Assembly: GCF_023544665.1 (NCBI RefSeq)
Contig: NZ_JAMJFL010000015.1
Location: 62,001-126,000, forward strand
Length of the DNA: 64,000 nt
Origin: Streptomyces sp. YS415
GTDB taxonomy: Bacteria > Actinomycetota > Actinomycetes > Streptomycetales > Streptomycetaceae
Direction of reading: 5' to 3'
Shown here: positions 28,099 through 37,134 of the stretch, piece after piece
Layout: every line of letters starts with the position of its first letter
How positions within the stretch are numbered: position 1 is the stretch's first letter
Made by a program: the position numbers and the translations under genes
The notes under the pieces: model-generated
The model's database searches: none
What the model saw: the letters and a program-made list of their open reading frames with translations, nothing else
Told to the model about the DNA's origin: nothing

Positions 28099-29523
28099 TC
28101 AGCCGACCTTGTCGAACTCCGGCTCACGGCGCTGCGTGACCTCGGGGTTCCGGGACTTCAGCACCAGCCAGCCGATGCCCAGGGCCGCCGCCCAGCCCGC
28201 CATGACGTACAGGCAGACGCGGGAGTCGGCGTCGTAGGCGATGATGCCGGTGACGAAGAGCAGGAAGGCGATGGCGACCCAGCTGCACTTCGCGCCGCCG
28301 GGGGCCGGGAAGGACGAGGCCGGCAGCCGGCCCGCGTCGACCGCGCGGCGGTACAGCACGTGGCTGACCAGGATCATCAGCCAGGTCCAGATGCCGGCCG
28401 CGGTGGCGACGGAGACGACGTAGCCGAAGGCCTTCTCCGGGACGACGTAGTTCAGGATCACGCCGATGCCCATGAAGAGCATGGAGACGGTGATGCCGAA
28501 GGCCGGGGTCTTGGTGGAGGAGAGCTTCTTGAAGACCGCGGGGGCCTCACCGCTCTCGGCCAGGTTCCGCAGCATGCGGCCCGTGGAGTACATGCCCGAG
28601 TTGCAGGAGGACAGGGCGGCGGTCAGCACCACGAAGTTGACGATGGCCGCGCCCGCCGGGATGCCGATCTTGGCGAAGGCCGCGACGAAGGGGCTGACGC
28701 CCTCGCTGAACTCGGTCCACTTGACCACGCACAGGATGACGGTGAGGGCACCGACGTAGAACAGGGCGATCCGCCAGGGCAGGGTGTTGATCGCCTTGGG
28801 GAGGGTCTTCTCCGGGTTCTCGGACTCGCCCGCGGTGACACCGACGAGCTCGACGGCGAGGTAGGCGAACATGACGCCCTGGAGGGTCATCAGGGACGAG
28901 CCGACGCCCTTGGGGAAGAAGCCGTCGAAGGCCCAGAGGTTGGAGACCGCGGCGGTGTCACCGGCGGAGCTGAAGCCGAAGGTGAGCACCCCGAGGCCGA
29001 TCACGATCATGCCGATCAGCGCGGTGACCTTGACCATCGAGAACCAGAACTCGATCTCGCCGAACAGCTTCACCGAGATCAGGTTGGCGGCGAACAGCAC
29101 CAGCAGGAAGACCAGGGCCGTGACCCATTGCGGGATCCCCGGGAACCAGTAGTTGACGTAGATCGCGGCGGCCGTCAGCTCGGCCATGCCGGTGACGACC
29201 CACATCAGCCAGTAGGTCCAGCCGGTGAAGTAGCCGAAGAACGGGCCGAGGAACTCGCGGGAGTACTCCGCGAAGGAACCCGAGACCGGGCGGTAGAGGA
29301 GCAGCTCACCGAGCGCCCGCATGATGAAGAAGATGATGACGCCGGCGAGGGCGTACATGAGGATGAGGCTGGGACCGGCCTTGGCGATGTTCGCCCCGGC
29401 ACCCAGGAAGAGGCCGACGCCGATGGCGCCGCCGATGGCGATCATCTGGACCTGGCGGCTGCCGAGGCCGCGCTCGTAGCCCTCTTCCGGAGCCTTCTCC
29501 GTGTCGACCTGAGCGGAGGTCAT
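28099..29523 (-). CDS. Amino acid permease (APC superfamily, AAT type)
   Basis: A 474-residue membrane protein with 12 predicted helices. The family start QMIAIGGAIGVGLFLGAG and the loop GELLLYRPVSGSFAEYSREF, with AESGEAPAVFKKLS after helix 8, match proton-coupled permeases of the D-Ser/Ala/Gly and aromatic amino acid group. The precise substrate is not visible. A terminator follows. The upstream intergenic region carries a short inverted repeat. Confidence 0.9.
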   Translation of the reverse strand: MTSAQVDTEKAPEEGYERGLGSRQVQMIAIGGAIGVGLFLGAGANIAKAGPSLILMYALAGVIIFFIMRALGELLLYRPVSGSFAEYSREFLGPFFGYFTGWTYWLMWVVTGMAELTAAAIYVNYWFPGIPQWVTALVFLLVLFAANLISVKLFGEIEFWFSMVKVTALIGMIVIGLGVLTFGFSSAGDTAAVSNLWAFDGFFPKGVGSSLMTLQGVMFAYLAVELVGVTAGESENPEKTLPKAINTLPWRIALFYVGALTVILCVVKWTEFSEGVSPFVAAFAKIGIPAGAAIVNFVVLTAALSSCNSGMYSTGRMLRNLAESGEAPAVFKKLSSTKTPAFGITVSMLFMGIGVILNYVVPEKAFGYVVSVATAAGIWTWLMILVSHVLYRRAVDAGRLPASSFPAPGGAKCSWVAIAFLLFVTGIIAYDADSRVCLYVMAGWAAALGIGWLVLKSRNPEVTQRREPEFDKVG

Positions 29524-29857
29524 GTGTTCGTGCGCCTTTCTCCACGCCGACCCCCGGCCTGTCGTCGGCCGCGGACCGGATCTCGATCCCCCCGGATTGA
29601 ATGGAGCGTTCTGCCTGACCAGCGGTCTGCCGGTCGGTGGCGCACCCGGGCGGAACGTGGGTGGTGTTCGCCGGGCGGTCGTGAAGATTTATCACGGCCG
29701 CAATCTTGATCGTCCGGGCGATTTGTGGCGCGTTGCACAGGGAGAAGTGGGCAAAGAGGGGCCGAAAGGGACACAGCAGGCCGGGAGGGTGACGGGATCG
29801 TTATCCGGATTTGAGCGTCCGCTGAGCGAACACATCAGTCGGCCACAACCGTCACGA
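29524..29857. promoter_or_regulatory. Intergenic region upstream of the permease gene
   Basis: This 334-base stretch holds no convincing gene. It contains the perfect inverted repeat CGTGA-AGATTTA-TCACG at 29680-29696, in an AT-richer patch that may be the promoter of the permease gene. I see no riboswitch or tRNA. Confidence 0.4.
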
Positions 29858-30460
29858 TCAGGGCATGAGTGTGGAGACGAGGGTCTCCTGGAGGCCGCCC
29901 AGCCAGAGGTAGGCCATCACCATCGGCTTGCGCGGGTCCTCGTCCGGCAGCCGGTAGAGCAGGTCGGTGTCGTCCTCGTCGACGATGTCGAGGCGCGAGC
30001 CGATCGCCAGGCGCAGGTCGTTGAGGGCGCTGAGCCACTGGCGGGACCGGTCGGGGGACAACTTCAACACCGCCCCGCCGTCGCCCGCGGAGCGGAGCTC
30101 GTCCAGGGAGCGGATCACCGCGAGGGCGTTGTCCCGCTTGCCGGCCCTCAGGTCGTTCTCGGTGTAGCGGCGGAACTCGGCGGAGTACGCGCGCTGCTCC
30201 TCGGCCTGCTCGGGGCCGGGGGTGCCCTCGGGGTCGCTGTAGGCGTCCGGGAACAGCCGGCGCAGGACGGGATCGGCGGGCGGTTCGCTGGGGCCGTCGG
30301 CGAAGAGTTCGGCGAGCGGGTCGTCGCTGGTCTCCGCGCCGGGTCCGGGCCCGATCAGCTCCAGGAGCTGGACGGCCAGCGACCGGATGATGGAGATCTC
30401 GACGTCGTCGAGGGCGACGGCCGCGCCGCCGCCGGGAAGAGGTTCGAAGGTTCCTGGCAT
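29858..30460 (-). CDS. DUF2017 protein
   Basis: A 200-residue acidic, mostly helical cytosolic protein. VEISIIRSLAVQLLELIGP near residues 20-38 and LNDLRLAIGSRLDIVDEDD near 145-163 are typical of DUF2017. The family has no known activity but almost always follows clpS in actinobacteria, as here (12 bases between genes), so a link with N-end-rule degradation is suggested by context. Confidence 0.9.
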   Translation of the reverse strand: MPGTFEPLPGGGAAVALDDVEISIIRSLAVQLLELIGPGPGAETSDDPLAELFADGPSEPPADPVLRRLFPDAYSDPEGTPGPEQAEEQRAYSAEFRRYTENDLRAGKRDNALAVIRSLDELRSAGDGGAVLKLSPDRSRQWLSALNDLRLAIGSRLDIVDEDDTDLLYRLPDEDPRKPMVMAYLWLGGLQETLVSTLMP

Positions 30461-30472
30461 CAGCGGTCGTCG

Positions 30473-30790
30473 CTACTTCCGGTCCTGCTGGAGGGTGGCC
30501 CACAAGCCGTAGCCGTGCATGGCCTGGACATCGCGTTCCATCTCCTCGCGGCTGCCGCTGGAGACGACCGCACGGCCCTTGTGGTGGACGTCGAGCATGA
30601 GCTTGGTGGCCTTGTCCTTGGAGTAGCCGAAGTACGACTGGAAGACGTACGTCACATAGCTCATGAGGTTGACCGGGTCATTGTGGACGATCGTGACCCA
30701 GGGGACGTCGGGCTCGGGGACGGCGGATACCTCTTCCGCCGACTCGGTGCGTTCGATCTCTACGGGAGCGGGTGACGTCACATGGCCCAT
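30473..30790 (-). CDS. clpS: ClpS adaptor protein
   Basis: A 105-residue ClpS. After a 25-residue disordered N-terminus comes the fold with [19 protein letters not shown] (the Asn and Asp contact N-degron residues) and [18 protein letters not shown]. ClpS delivers N-end-rule substrates to ClpA/ClpC-ClpP. It precedes the DUF2017 gene and is divergent from pncB, sharing a 57-base promoter gap. The ribosome site is weak, so the start could be a few codons off. Confidence 0.92.
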   Translation of the reverse strand: MGHVTSPAPVEIERTESAEEVSAVPEPDVPWVTIVHNDPVNLMSYVTYVFQSYFGYSKDKATKLMLDVHHKGRAVVSSGSREEMERDVQAMHGYGLWATLQQDRK

Positions 30791-30847
30791 GCTGCCACGG
30801 GCACCATAAATCGTCACACTGACGCGAAGTGGGGTACAGTCCTTGCC

Positions 30848-32194
30848 ATGAACACAGCGGACCTTGGGCTGCCGGTGGACGTTCCCTCGACGGCGCTCTT
30901 CACGGACCAGTACGAGCTGACGATGCTCCGGGCCGCCCTGAAAGCGGGCACGGCCGAACGGCGGAGCGTCTTCGAGGTCTTCGCCCGCCGACTGCCGGAG
31001 GGGCGCCGCTACGGCGTGGTCGCGGGCACCGGCCGGGTGCTGGACGCCGTGGAGAACTTCCGTTTCGACCCGGCCGTCCTCGGCTTCCTGCGCGAGCGGG
31101 CCATCGTCGACGAGGAGACCCTGGACTGGCTCGCCGGCTACCGCTTCAGCGGCGACATCTGGGGCTACCCCGAGGGCGAGGTGTACTTCCCGGGCTCGCC
31201 GATCATGCGGGTGGAGGGCTCCTTCGCCGAGTGCGTGCTGCTGGAGACGGTGATCCTGTCGATCCTCAACCACGACTCGGCCATCGCCGCGGCCGCCTCC
31301 CGGATGTCCTCGGCGGCCGGGGACAGGCCGCTGATCGAGATGGGCGCCCGGCGCACCCATGAGCTGGCCGCGGTCGCCGCCGCGCGCGCCGCGTACGTCG
31401 GCGGCTTCACCACCACCTCCGACCTGGCGGCCGGTTTCCGTTACGGCATCCCGACCGTCGGCACCTCCGCGCACGCCTTCACCCTGCTGCACGACCGCGA
31501 GCGGGACGCCTTCCGGGCCCAGGTGGACGCGCTCGGCCGGGGCACCACCCTGCTGGTGGACACCTACGACGTCACCGAGGCGGTCCGTACGGCGGTGGAG
31601 GTCGCCGGACCCGAGCTGGGCGCCGTCCGCATCGACTCCGGGGACCTGCTCCTGGTGGCGCACCGGGTGCGCCAGCAGCTCGACGAGCTGGGCGCCCGGG
31701 ACACACGGATCATCGTGACCTCGGACCTCGACGAGTACGCCATCGCCTCGCTGGCGGCGGCGCCGGTCGACGCGTACGGCGTCGGCACCCAGCTGGTGAC
31801 CGGCTCCGGGCACCCGACCTGCTCGATGGTCTACAAGCTGGTCGCCCGCGCCGAGTCCGCCGACCCGAGCGCCCCGCTGGTGCCGGTCGCGAAGAAGTCC
31901 TCCGGCGGCAAGACCTCCATCGGCGGCCGCAAGTGGGCGGCGCGCCGCCTGGACGCGTACGGCATCGCGGAGGCCGAGGTCATCGGCACCGAGGCGGTGC
32001 CCGCGGAGCTCGCCGACCGGCAGCTGCAGGTGGAGCTGGTCAAGGGCGGGGAGGTGGTGGCCCGGGAGCCGCTGGACGTCGTACGGGACCGGCACATCGC
32101 CGCCCGGGCGGGGCTGCCGCTGTCCGCGACCCAGCTGTCCCGAGGGGAACCCGTCATTCCGACGGAGTACCTCCCGGTGCGGTCGGGTAGCTAA
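30848..32194 (+). CDS. pncB: Nicotinate phosphoribosyltransferase
   Basis: A 448-residue enzyme that converts nicotinic acid, PRPP and ATP into nicotinate mononucleotide for NAD salvage. It has [13 protein letters not shown] near the start, [32 protein letters not shown] containing the His residue phosphorylated in this family, and [12 protein letters not shown]. Start ATG 30848 follows ClpS's divergent promoter. The nicotinamidase gene follows, so this is a two-gene NAD salvage unit. Confidence 0.93.
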   Translation: MNTADLGLPVDVPSTALFTDQYELTMLRAALKAGTAERRSVFEVFARRLPEGRRYGVVAGTGRVLDAVENFRFDPAVLGFLRERAIVDEETLDWLAGYRFSGDIWGYPEGEVYFPGSPIMRVEGSFAECVLLETVILSILNHDSAIAAAASRMSSAAGDRPLIEMGARRTHELAAVAAARAAYVGGFTTTSDLAAGFRYGIPTVGTSAHAFTLLHDRERDAFRAQVDALGRGTTLLVDTYDVTEAVRTAVEVAGPELGAVRIDSGDLLLVAHRVRQQLDELGARDTRIIVTSDLDEYAIASLAAAPVDAYGVGTQLVTGSGHPTCSMVYKLVARAESADPSAPLVPVAKKSSGGKTSIGGRKWAARRLDAYGIAEAEVIGTEAVPAELADRQLQVELVKGGEVVAREPLDVVRDRHIAARAGLPLSATQLSRGEPVIPTEYLPVRSGS

Positions 32195-32269
32195 ATGCGG
32201 TGCCCCTTCCCGCAGTGCCGCCTAAGTCTCTAGGCTCGTGAGTTCACCCTTAGTCGAAGGACAGCCACC

Positions 32270-32860
32270 ATGCGCCGCGCCTTGATCGTCGTAGACGTGC
32301 AGAACGACTTCTGCGAGGGGGGCAGCCTCGCGGTGGCCGGGGGCGCGGATGTCGCCGCCGCCATCACCGAGCTGGTCGGGCAGGCCGCCGGTTCCGGCTA
32401 CCAGCACGTGGTGGCCACCCGCGACCACCACATCGCGCCCGGCGGCCACTTCGCCGACAACCCGGACTACACGCACTCCTGGCCGGCGCACTGCGTGGCC
32501 GGCACCGAGGGCGTCGGCTTCCACCCGAACTTCGCCCCCGCGGTCGCCTCCGGCGCGGTCGACGCCGTCTTCGACAAGGGGGCGTACGCGGCCGCCTACA
32601 GCGGCTTCGAGGGGGCCGACGAGAACGGCGTGACGCTCGCCGACTGGCTGCGGGCCCGGGAGGTCTCCGAGGTGGACGTGGTGGGCATCGCCACCGACCA
32701 CTGCGTCCGGGCCACGGCCGTGGACGCGGCCCGGGAGGGTTTCCGTACGCACGTGCTGCTGGACCTGACCGCGGGAGTCGCCGAGGAGACCACCGGCCGC
32801 GCCCTGGAGGAGATGCGCGAGGCCGGCGTCGAACTGACCGGGAAGCCGGTCGTCGCCTAG
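32270..32860 (+). CDS. pncA: Nicotinamidase (isochorismatase fold)
   Basis: A 196-residue cysteine hydrolase. Asp9 (VDVQNDF), Lys near residue 104 (FDKGAYAAAYSGFEG) and Cys near residue 145 (TDHCVRATAVDA) form the catalytic triad. The metal-site histidines occur in TRDHHIAPGGHFAD. It deamidates nicotinamide to nicotinic acid, feeding PncB. It is 75 bases downstream of pncB in the same direction. Confidence 0.92.
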   Translation: MRRALIVVDVQNDFCEGGSLAVAGGADVAAAITELVGQAAGSGYQHVVATRDHHIAPGGHFADNPDYTHSWPAHCVAGTEGVGFHPNFAPAVASGAVDAVFDKGAYAAAYSGFEGADENGVTLADWLRAREVSEVDVVGIATDHCVRATAVDAAREGFRTHVLLDLTAGVAEETTGRALEEMREAGVELTGKPVVA

Positions 32861-32873
32861 GTCCGGTGCGCGG

Positions 32874-33218
32874 CTAGGCCTGGGCCGTCGGTCTTCGCAG
32901 CAGGGCTCTGATCGGGCGCCACAGCTCCTGGGCGAGGTCCGGGGCCAGGGCGACACCGTTGTCAGGGGCCGTCCGCCATATCAGACCGTCGGGGTGGTGC
33001 AGGACCGCGGTGATCTCGTCCGGGGTCGGCGGGGCGGCGTTGCCGCGCAGGTAGACCGCGCGCAGGCCCAGATTGCGGAGCCTGGTCAGGGCTCGCGCAC
33101 GGTTCTGGGCGTGCACCAGGAAACGGACCGAGCCGGTGCCGCTCGCGGTGGGCATCGGCAGGTTCAGCGCCACCACCACGCTGCCGGTCGGCAGCTTGCA
33201 GAAACCTCCTGCGGCCAT
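32874..33218 (-). CDS. Hypothetical protein
   Basis: A 114-residue protein of mixed alpha/beta composition without signal or membrane segments. I do not recognise a family. Visible features are an early CKLPTG turn and basic helices (RARALTRLRNLGLRAVY) followed by a C-terminal RPIRALLRR tail. It is convergent with pncA, 13 bases between stops. In this chromosomal neighbourhood a conserved small gene occupies the same place between pncA and the secreted protease. Confidence 0.6.
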   Translation of the reverse strand: MAAGGFCKLPTGSVVVALNLPMPTASGTGSVRFLVHAQNRARALTRLRNLGLRAVYLRGNAAPPTPDEITAVLHHPDGLIWRTAPDNGVALAPDLAQELWRPIRALLRRPTAQA

Positions 33219-33339
33219 GCGGTCACATCCCCGTGTGCGTCGGTGTCAATAAGAGAGCCACAGGACGCACCTAAACACGGATCGGCGGCAACCCGCCAGG
33301 GGTCACCGCCGATACGCTTCTGACCTGCGAAAATGACGC

Positions 33340-35712
33340 TTACTTCACCGCGGGCCCGACCTCGACCGAGATCGTCGAGCCGTTCTTGGCCTCCTTGACG
33401 ATCTTGATCTTGGTGTTGGTGTCAGTGACGTTGACACCGGCCAGCGGGGTCGCCTTGTCGTAGTAGGTGTGCGTGTGGTCGTTGAAGACCGGCACCCCCT
33501 TCGACGAGGGGATCCTGGTCGCGACGTCCGCGTTGTGCAGCGTGATGCCGTCCGTGCGGTACAGGCTGAACGGCGAGTCGTAGGACTGGATCCGGCTGCG
33601 CATCGGCGTGCCGTCGGACCACTTCAGCGCCGCCGGGTGCGAGTCGACCGGCAGGATCAGGCCGGTGCCCGGGTGCACGCTGGTGTTGTTGTCCGCCTGG
33701 GAGGTGTCCCACTTCCAGATCAACAGGCCGTTCTGGTACGGGTAGTGCTCCACCCAGCTCGGACGGGTCGTCGAGAAGCCGAAGTTGTACGGGCCGACCT
33801 TCAGGGTCTTGTCGTACGACACGTACTGGCGGTTCTCGGCGATGTAGTACTGCGCGTAGTCCTTGGTGAACGACGCACCCATGCGCTGGAAGCCGTTCGC
33901 CGTCCAGGCCGCGTCCGCCGTCTCGGCGGTGTCGGTGAACAGCGCGGTGCCTCCCCCAGAGGGGGTACCCCCAGCAATGACCGAGATCCGGTCGGCCGCG
34001 AAGCCCTTCTCGGCCACGCCGCCGTCGGTGGCGTAGCGGAAGCGCAGGTCGATCTTCTTGCCGGCGTAGGCGTCCAGCGGGAAGGACAGCTTCTTGTACG
34101 TCTCCGAGAAGCCGCTCAGCGCGGGCTTGTCGCTGCCGTCGCGCGGGATGGCCTGGCCGTCCGCGGTGCCGTCCAGGGCGGTCCAGTTGGCGCCGCCGTC
34201 GGTGGAGACCTCGGTGTAGAGGTAGTCGTAGCCCGCCTCGATGGCGTACCAGCCGTCGAAGGCCAGCGTCGCCGAGGACGTGCCGGTGAGGTCGACGGAA
34301 CGGGTCAGCGTGTTCTTGAGGTTGTCACCGCTGCCGCTCCACCACTGGTGCGTGCCCTCGGCCGGGGCGACGATCTCGGTCGTCACCGCCTTCTTGGGCA
34401 GCTCGACGATGAGCGCCTGCTTGTTCTTGGTGTTGTACTCGGCGACGCCCAGCTTGTGCTTCGACCTGGTCGCGGCCTTCGCCGTGGCGTAGTCGAGCCA
34501 GCCCAGCTGGAGCTTGTCCCAGGAGGTCATGTCACCGGGCAGGTCGCCGATGGCCTCCTTGCCGGTGCCGAGCCAGGAGCCGGAGGACATGAGGGTCCAG
34601 AAGCCGGTGGAGTTCTCGCCGCCGCCGGTGGTGTCGTAGTGGTCCGGCAGACCGAGGTCGTGGCCGTACTCGTGGGCGAAGACGCCGAGTCCGCCGTTCT
34701 CCGGCTGGACCGTGTAGTCGCCGACCCAGATCCCGGTGTCGCCGATCTGCGCGCCGCCGAGCCGGTTGCCGTCGGGGCCGGTGGCGCCGGCGTCGGTGCC
34801 GAAGGCGTACCAGCGGTGGGCCCAGATCGCGTCCTCGCCCTGGGCGCCGCCACCCGCGGACTCGTCCTCACCGGCGTGCACGACCTGGAAGTGGTCGATG
34901 TAGCCGTCGGACTCGTTGAAGTCGCCGTCGCCGTCGAAGTCGTAGCGGTCCCACTGGTCGAACTGCTTGACGTCCGCCTGGATCTCGGCGTCGGTCCGCC
35001 CCGCTGCCTTCTGCTGGGCGACCCAGGCCGTCACACCGTCGCTGACGATGTTCCACACGCTCGGGCAGTTGGTCTCGCCGCACTTGTTGTTGCCGTAACG
35101 GGCCTCGTTGTAGGGGACCTTGACCCAGTCGGAGACCTCGCCCTCGATGGAGTAGCGGCCCGAGGACTGCTTCTCGTAGTACTTCCTCATCGACTCGACA
35201 CCCTTGCCGGTGCCGAAGTAGAGGTCCTCGAAGTGCTTCTGGTTGTAGTCCGCCTGCCAGGCCGTGCTGTTGTCCTGGGTGCGGTCCGGCTCGGCTATCT
35301 CGTTGTGCAGCGGGCCGGGGGTGCCGCCGAACTCGGGCTTGGTCTGCTCGCCGAACTCCACCAGGATCGTGAAGATCTTGTCGGTCTTCTCGCGGCCGAG
35401 CTCGACGTACTTGCTGTCGCCCTTCCGGCTCTTGAGCTCGACGACCTTCGAGCCCTCGCGCTCCTTCACCTCGGCCTTGCCCGAGATGACCTGCTTCAGG
35501 GCCTCTTCGCGCTGGGCGTCCTGGGTCTTGCTCAGCGGGCCTTCGAGGTCGTGCTCGTGCTCCTGGTGCACCGGCGCCGGGTCGTGCCGGTCGATGGGGC
35601 TCGAGGCCGTGTCGTCGGCCTGGGCCGTGGTGAACGCCGAGAGCGTGGCGGTGGCCGCCGCGAGCGCGACAGCCGTCGCGGCCGCTCTGAACGTCCAGTT
35701 CCTGTTCGTCAC
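33340..35712 (-). CDS. Secreted M6-family metalloprotease (immune inhibitor A type)
   Basis: A 790-residue exported protease. The signal peptide MTNRNWTFRAAATAVALAA, with cleavage likely after AQA, is followed by a propeptide-like acidic region. The zinc site HEYGHDLGLPDHYD lies near residue 345, in the HExxHxxGxxD pattern, so activity is expected. The C-terminal half contains the beta-sandwich domains common to InhA proteins (DGWYAIEAGYDYLYTEVSTD and the partner repeat). A short GC-rich palindrome lies inside the coding region. Probably degrades extracellular protein during growth or sporulation. Confidence 0.92.
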   Translation of the reverse strand: MTNRNWTFRAAATAVALAAATATLSAFTTAQADDTASSPIDRHDPAPVHQEHEHDLEGPLSKTQDAQREEALKQVISGKAEVKEREGSKVVELKSRKGDSKYVELGREKTDKIFTILVEFGEQTKPEFGGTPGPLHNEIAEPDRTQDNSTAWQADYNQKHFEDLYFGTGKGVESMRKYYEKQSSGRYSIEGEVSDWVKVPYNEARYGNNKCGETNCPSVWNIVSDGVTAWVAQQKAAGRTDAEIQADVKQFDQWDRYDFDGDGDFNESDGYIDHFQVVHAGEDESAGGGAQGEDAIWAHRWYAFGTDAGATGPDGNRLGGAQIGDTGIWVGDYTVQPENGGLGVFAHEYGHDLGLPDHYDTTGGGENSTGFWTLMSSGSWLGTGKEAIGDLPGDMTSWDKLQLGWLDYATAKAATRSKHKLGVAEYNTKNKQALIVELPKKAVTTEIVAPAEGTHQWWSGSGDNLKNTLTRSVDLTGTSSATLAFDGWYAIEAGYDYLYTEVSTDGGANWTALDGTADGQAIPRDGSDKPALSGFSETYKKLSFPLDAYAGKKIDLRFRYATDGGVAEKGFAADRISVIAGGTPSGGGTALFTDTAETADAAWTANGFQRMGASFTKDYAQYYIAENRQYVSYDKTLKVGPYNFGFSTTRPSWVEHYPYQNGLLIWKWDTSQADNNTSVHPGTGLILPVDSHPAALKWSDGTPMRSRIQSYDSPFSLYRTDGITLHNADVATRIPSSKGVPVFNDHTHTYYDKATPLAGVNVTDTNTKIKIVKEAKNGSTISVEVGPAVK
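33950..33974. repeat. Small palindromic GC repeat inside the M6 protease gene
   Basis: CCTCCCCCAGAGGGGG followed by TACCCCCAG. CCCCCAGAGGGGG and GGGGGTACCCCC nest as overlapping palindromes. It resembles the short palindromic units scattered in Streptomyces genomes. Here it is in frame and adds Gly-Gly-Thr-Pro-Ser-Gly-Gly-Gly. Confidence 0.55.
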
Positions 35713-35794
35713 TTGAGATCCTCCCCCGCGTTCGAGCGCGCACGACGGGAGGGTTCCGGGTCATGGATTTCGCGCGCGCGTGATCAACGCGTGT

Positions 35795-35859
35795 AGTCAA
35801 GTGACGACATTTGACTAGAGGTTCACGGGAAAAGACAGACCTTGACTTGAACAGGTCAA
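35795..35859. promoter_or_regulatory. Inverted TTGAC repeats upstream of the M6 protease gene
   Basis: AGTCAA-N10-TTGACT at 35795-35816 and TTGAC-N8-GTCAA at 35842-35859 lie 83-147 bases upstream of the protease start. They resemble operator half-sites and could also contain -35 elements. The remaining intergenic DNA (35713-36106) shows no gene. Confidence 0.4.
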
Positions 35860-36106
35860 CTGCACTATGCGGAGTCGAGGTCCGCTTTACGGACACTCGC
35901 GAGCCCCCGGACAGGCGCGTGACGCCGTCCACTGGGTGGACGCCATGACTCCGTGCGCCCCCCATGCACCGGTACTGTTGGTTAGGTCACGCTTACTGTT
36001 CGTTCCGCTCGGGCATGCAGGCGATTAGAGTCGACTGGCGGAACGCCCGATAGTTGGCGGATTGCCAGGCCCACACCCCCCGTGTACCCCCGAATCCGAG
36101 GACACG

Positions 36107-36373
36107 ATGACCATGCCTCGTCCGACCGCCGCACAGCTCGCCTACGGTTCGTGCACCGTGCTCCTGTCGACCCTCGCCATGCTGCTGCTGTCACAGACGA
36201 GTTCGGGTGCGGGGATCGCACTCATCGCCGTCGCGGCGCTCGTCCTCGGGCTGCTGGTCGCGCTGACCGTGCCGACGCCCAAGGCCCGCGTGATCGCCAT
36301 GCGCAGGCCGTCCCCGGTCCCCGCCGAGGACGCGCCCGCCCCCGCCCAGGTACCCGAGCGGGCCGCCTCCTGA
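36107..36373 (+). CDS. Small two-helix membrane protein
   Basis: An 88-residue protein with two transmembrane helices (about residues 15-32 and 36-56) and a Pro/Ala-rich cytoplasmic tail. The start ATG 36107 has GAGGAC upstream; ATG 36113 is also possible. Function is unknown. It is convergent with the first RDD gene. Confidence 0.7.
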   Translation: MTMPRPTAAQLAYGSCTVLLSTLAMLLLSQTSSGAGIALIAVAALVLGLLVALTVPTPKARVIAMRRPSPVPAEDAPAPAQVPERAAS

Positions 36374-36382
36374 CGTCCGGGC

Positions 36383-37045
36383 CTAGCGGGTGCTGACCAC
36401 CACCGTCTTGGCCGCCTTGTCGTGCAGGCCCTGCTTGTAGGGCCGGTCGAAGAAGCTCCAGCCGCCGCAGATCGCGGTCCAGACGCAGGCGCAGCAGAAG
36501 GCGAACGGGATCCACAGCACCAGGGAGCGGACCAGCGCGGTCTGCGTGGAGGGCGTGGCGCCGTTGTCCAGGTTGGCCACCCGCATGCCCAGCCACTTCT
36601 TGCCGAGCGTCTGCCCGGACTTGGCGATCATGAAGGTGTCGTAGCCGATGTAGAGCAGGGCGGCGATCAGGGACTGCCCGAAGGACTTGCCGTAATCGAC
36701 GTCGTCGGCGTTCATGTCCAGCTCGCTGACCCGGAACGCCCAGGTGAGCAGCCAGACCACGACGGCCACCATCACCATGTCGATGATCCGGGCGAGCGTG
36801 CGCTTGCCGCTGTCGGCGAGCGGGGGCATGCCCGCGAGCGGATCGGCCGGGAAGCCTCCACCGCCGCCGTAGGGGTCACCGCCGTAGGGTCCGCCGTACG
36901 GCGGCGGCTGGCCGCCCTGGCCCCCGGGCGGGGCGTCGTAGGGCGAGCCGGCGCCCGCACCGGGTTCCCCGGACGGGGGCTGCTTCCTGAACGGGTCGTC
37001 TTCCGGCGGCTGCTGACCGGATCCGGGGGGCGGTTCGCTGCTCAT
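36383..37045 (-). CDS. RDD family membrane protein
   Basis: A 220-residue protein. The first 75 residues are Pro/Gly-rich and disordered (GGPYGGDPYGGGGGF). The RDD domain follows, with ARIIDMVMVAVVV, GYDTFMIAKSGQTLGKKWLGM and KQGLHDKAAKTVVV, spanning about three helices. RDD proteins are poorly characterised; some may be Na+(Li+)/H+ antiporters. The second RDD gene lies just upstream on the same strand. Confidence 0.88.
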   Translation of the reverse strand: MSSEPPPGSGQQPPEDDPFRKQPPSGEPGAGAGSPYDAPPGGQGGQPPPYGGPYGGDPYGGGGGFPADPLAGMPPLADSGKRTLARIIDMVMVAVVVWLLTWAFRVSELDMNADDVDYGKSFGQSLIAALLYIGYDTFMIAKSGQTLGKKWLGMRVANLDNGATPSTQTALVRSLVLWIPFAFCCACVWTAICGGWSFFDRPYKQGLHDKAAKTVVVSTR

Positions 37046-37134
37046 GGCCCGAGTCGACCGCGAACCTCGCGCCCGCGCATCCGGCGAGCGGCCGTCCGGG
37101 GTACGGCATCAGCCCGGCGGCTCGCCGTACCCCG

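Noticed and set aside
35975-35998. Possible iron box (TTAGGT...) upstream of the small membrane gene
   Set aside because: Only about half of the DmdR/IdeR consensus matches and no iron-related gene is adjacent.
35982-36221. 79-residue minus-strand open frame in the gap before the small membrane protein gene
   Set aside because: No ribosome site, poor composition, and overlaps the promoter and coding strand of the real gene.
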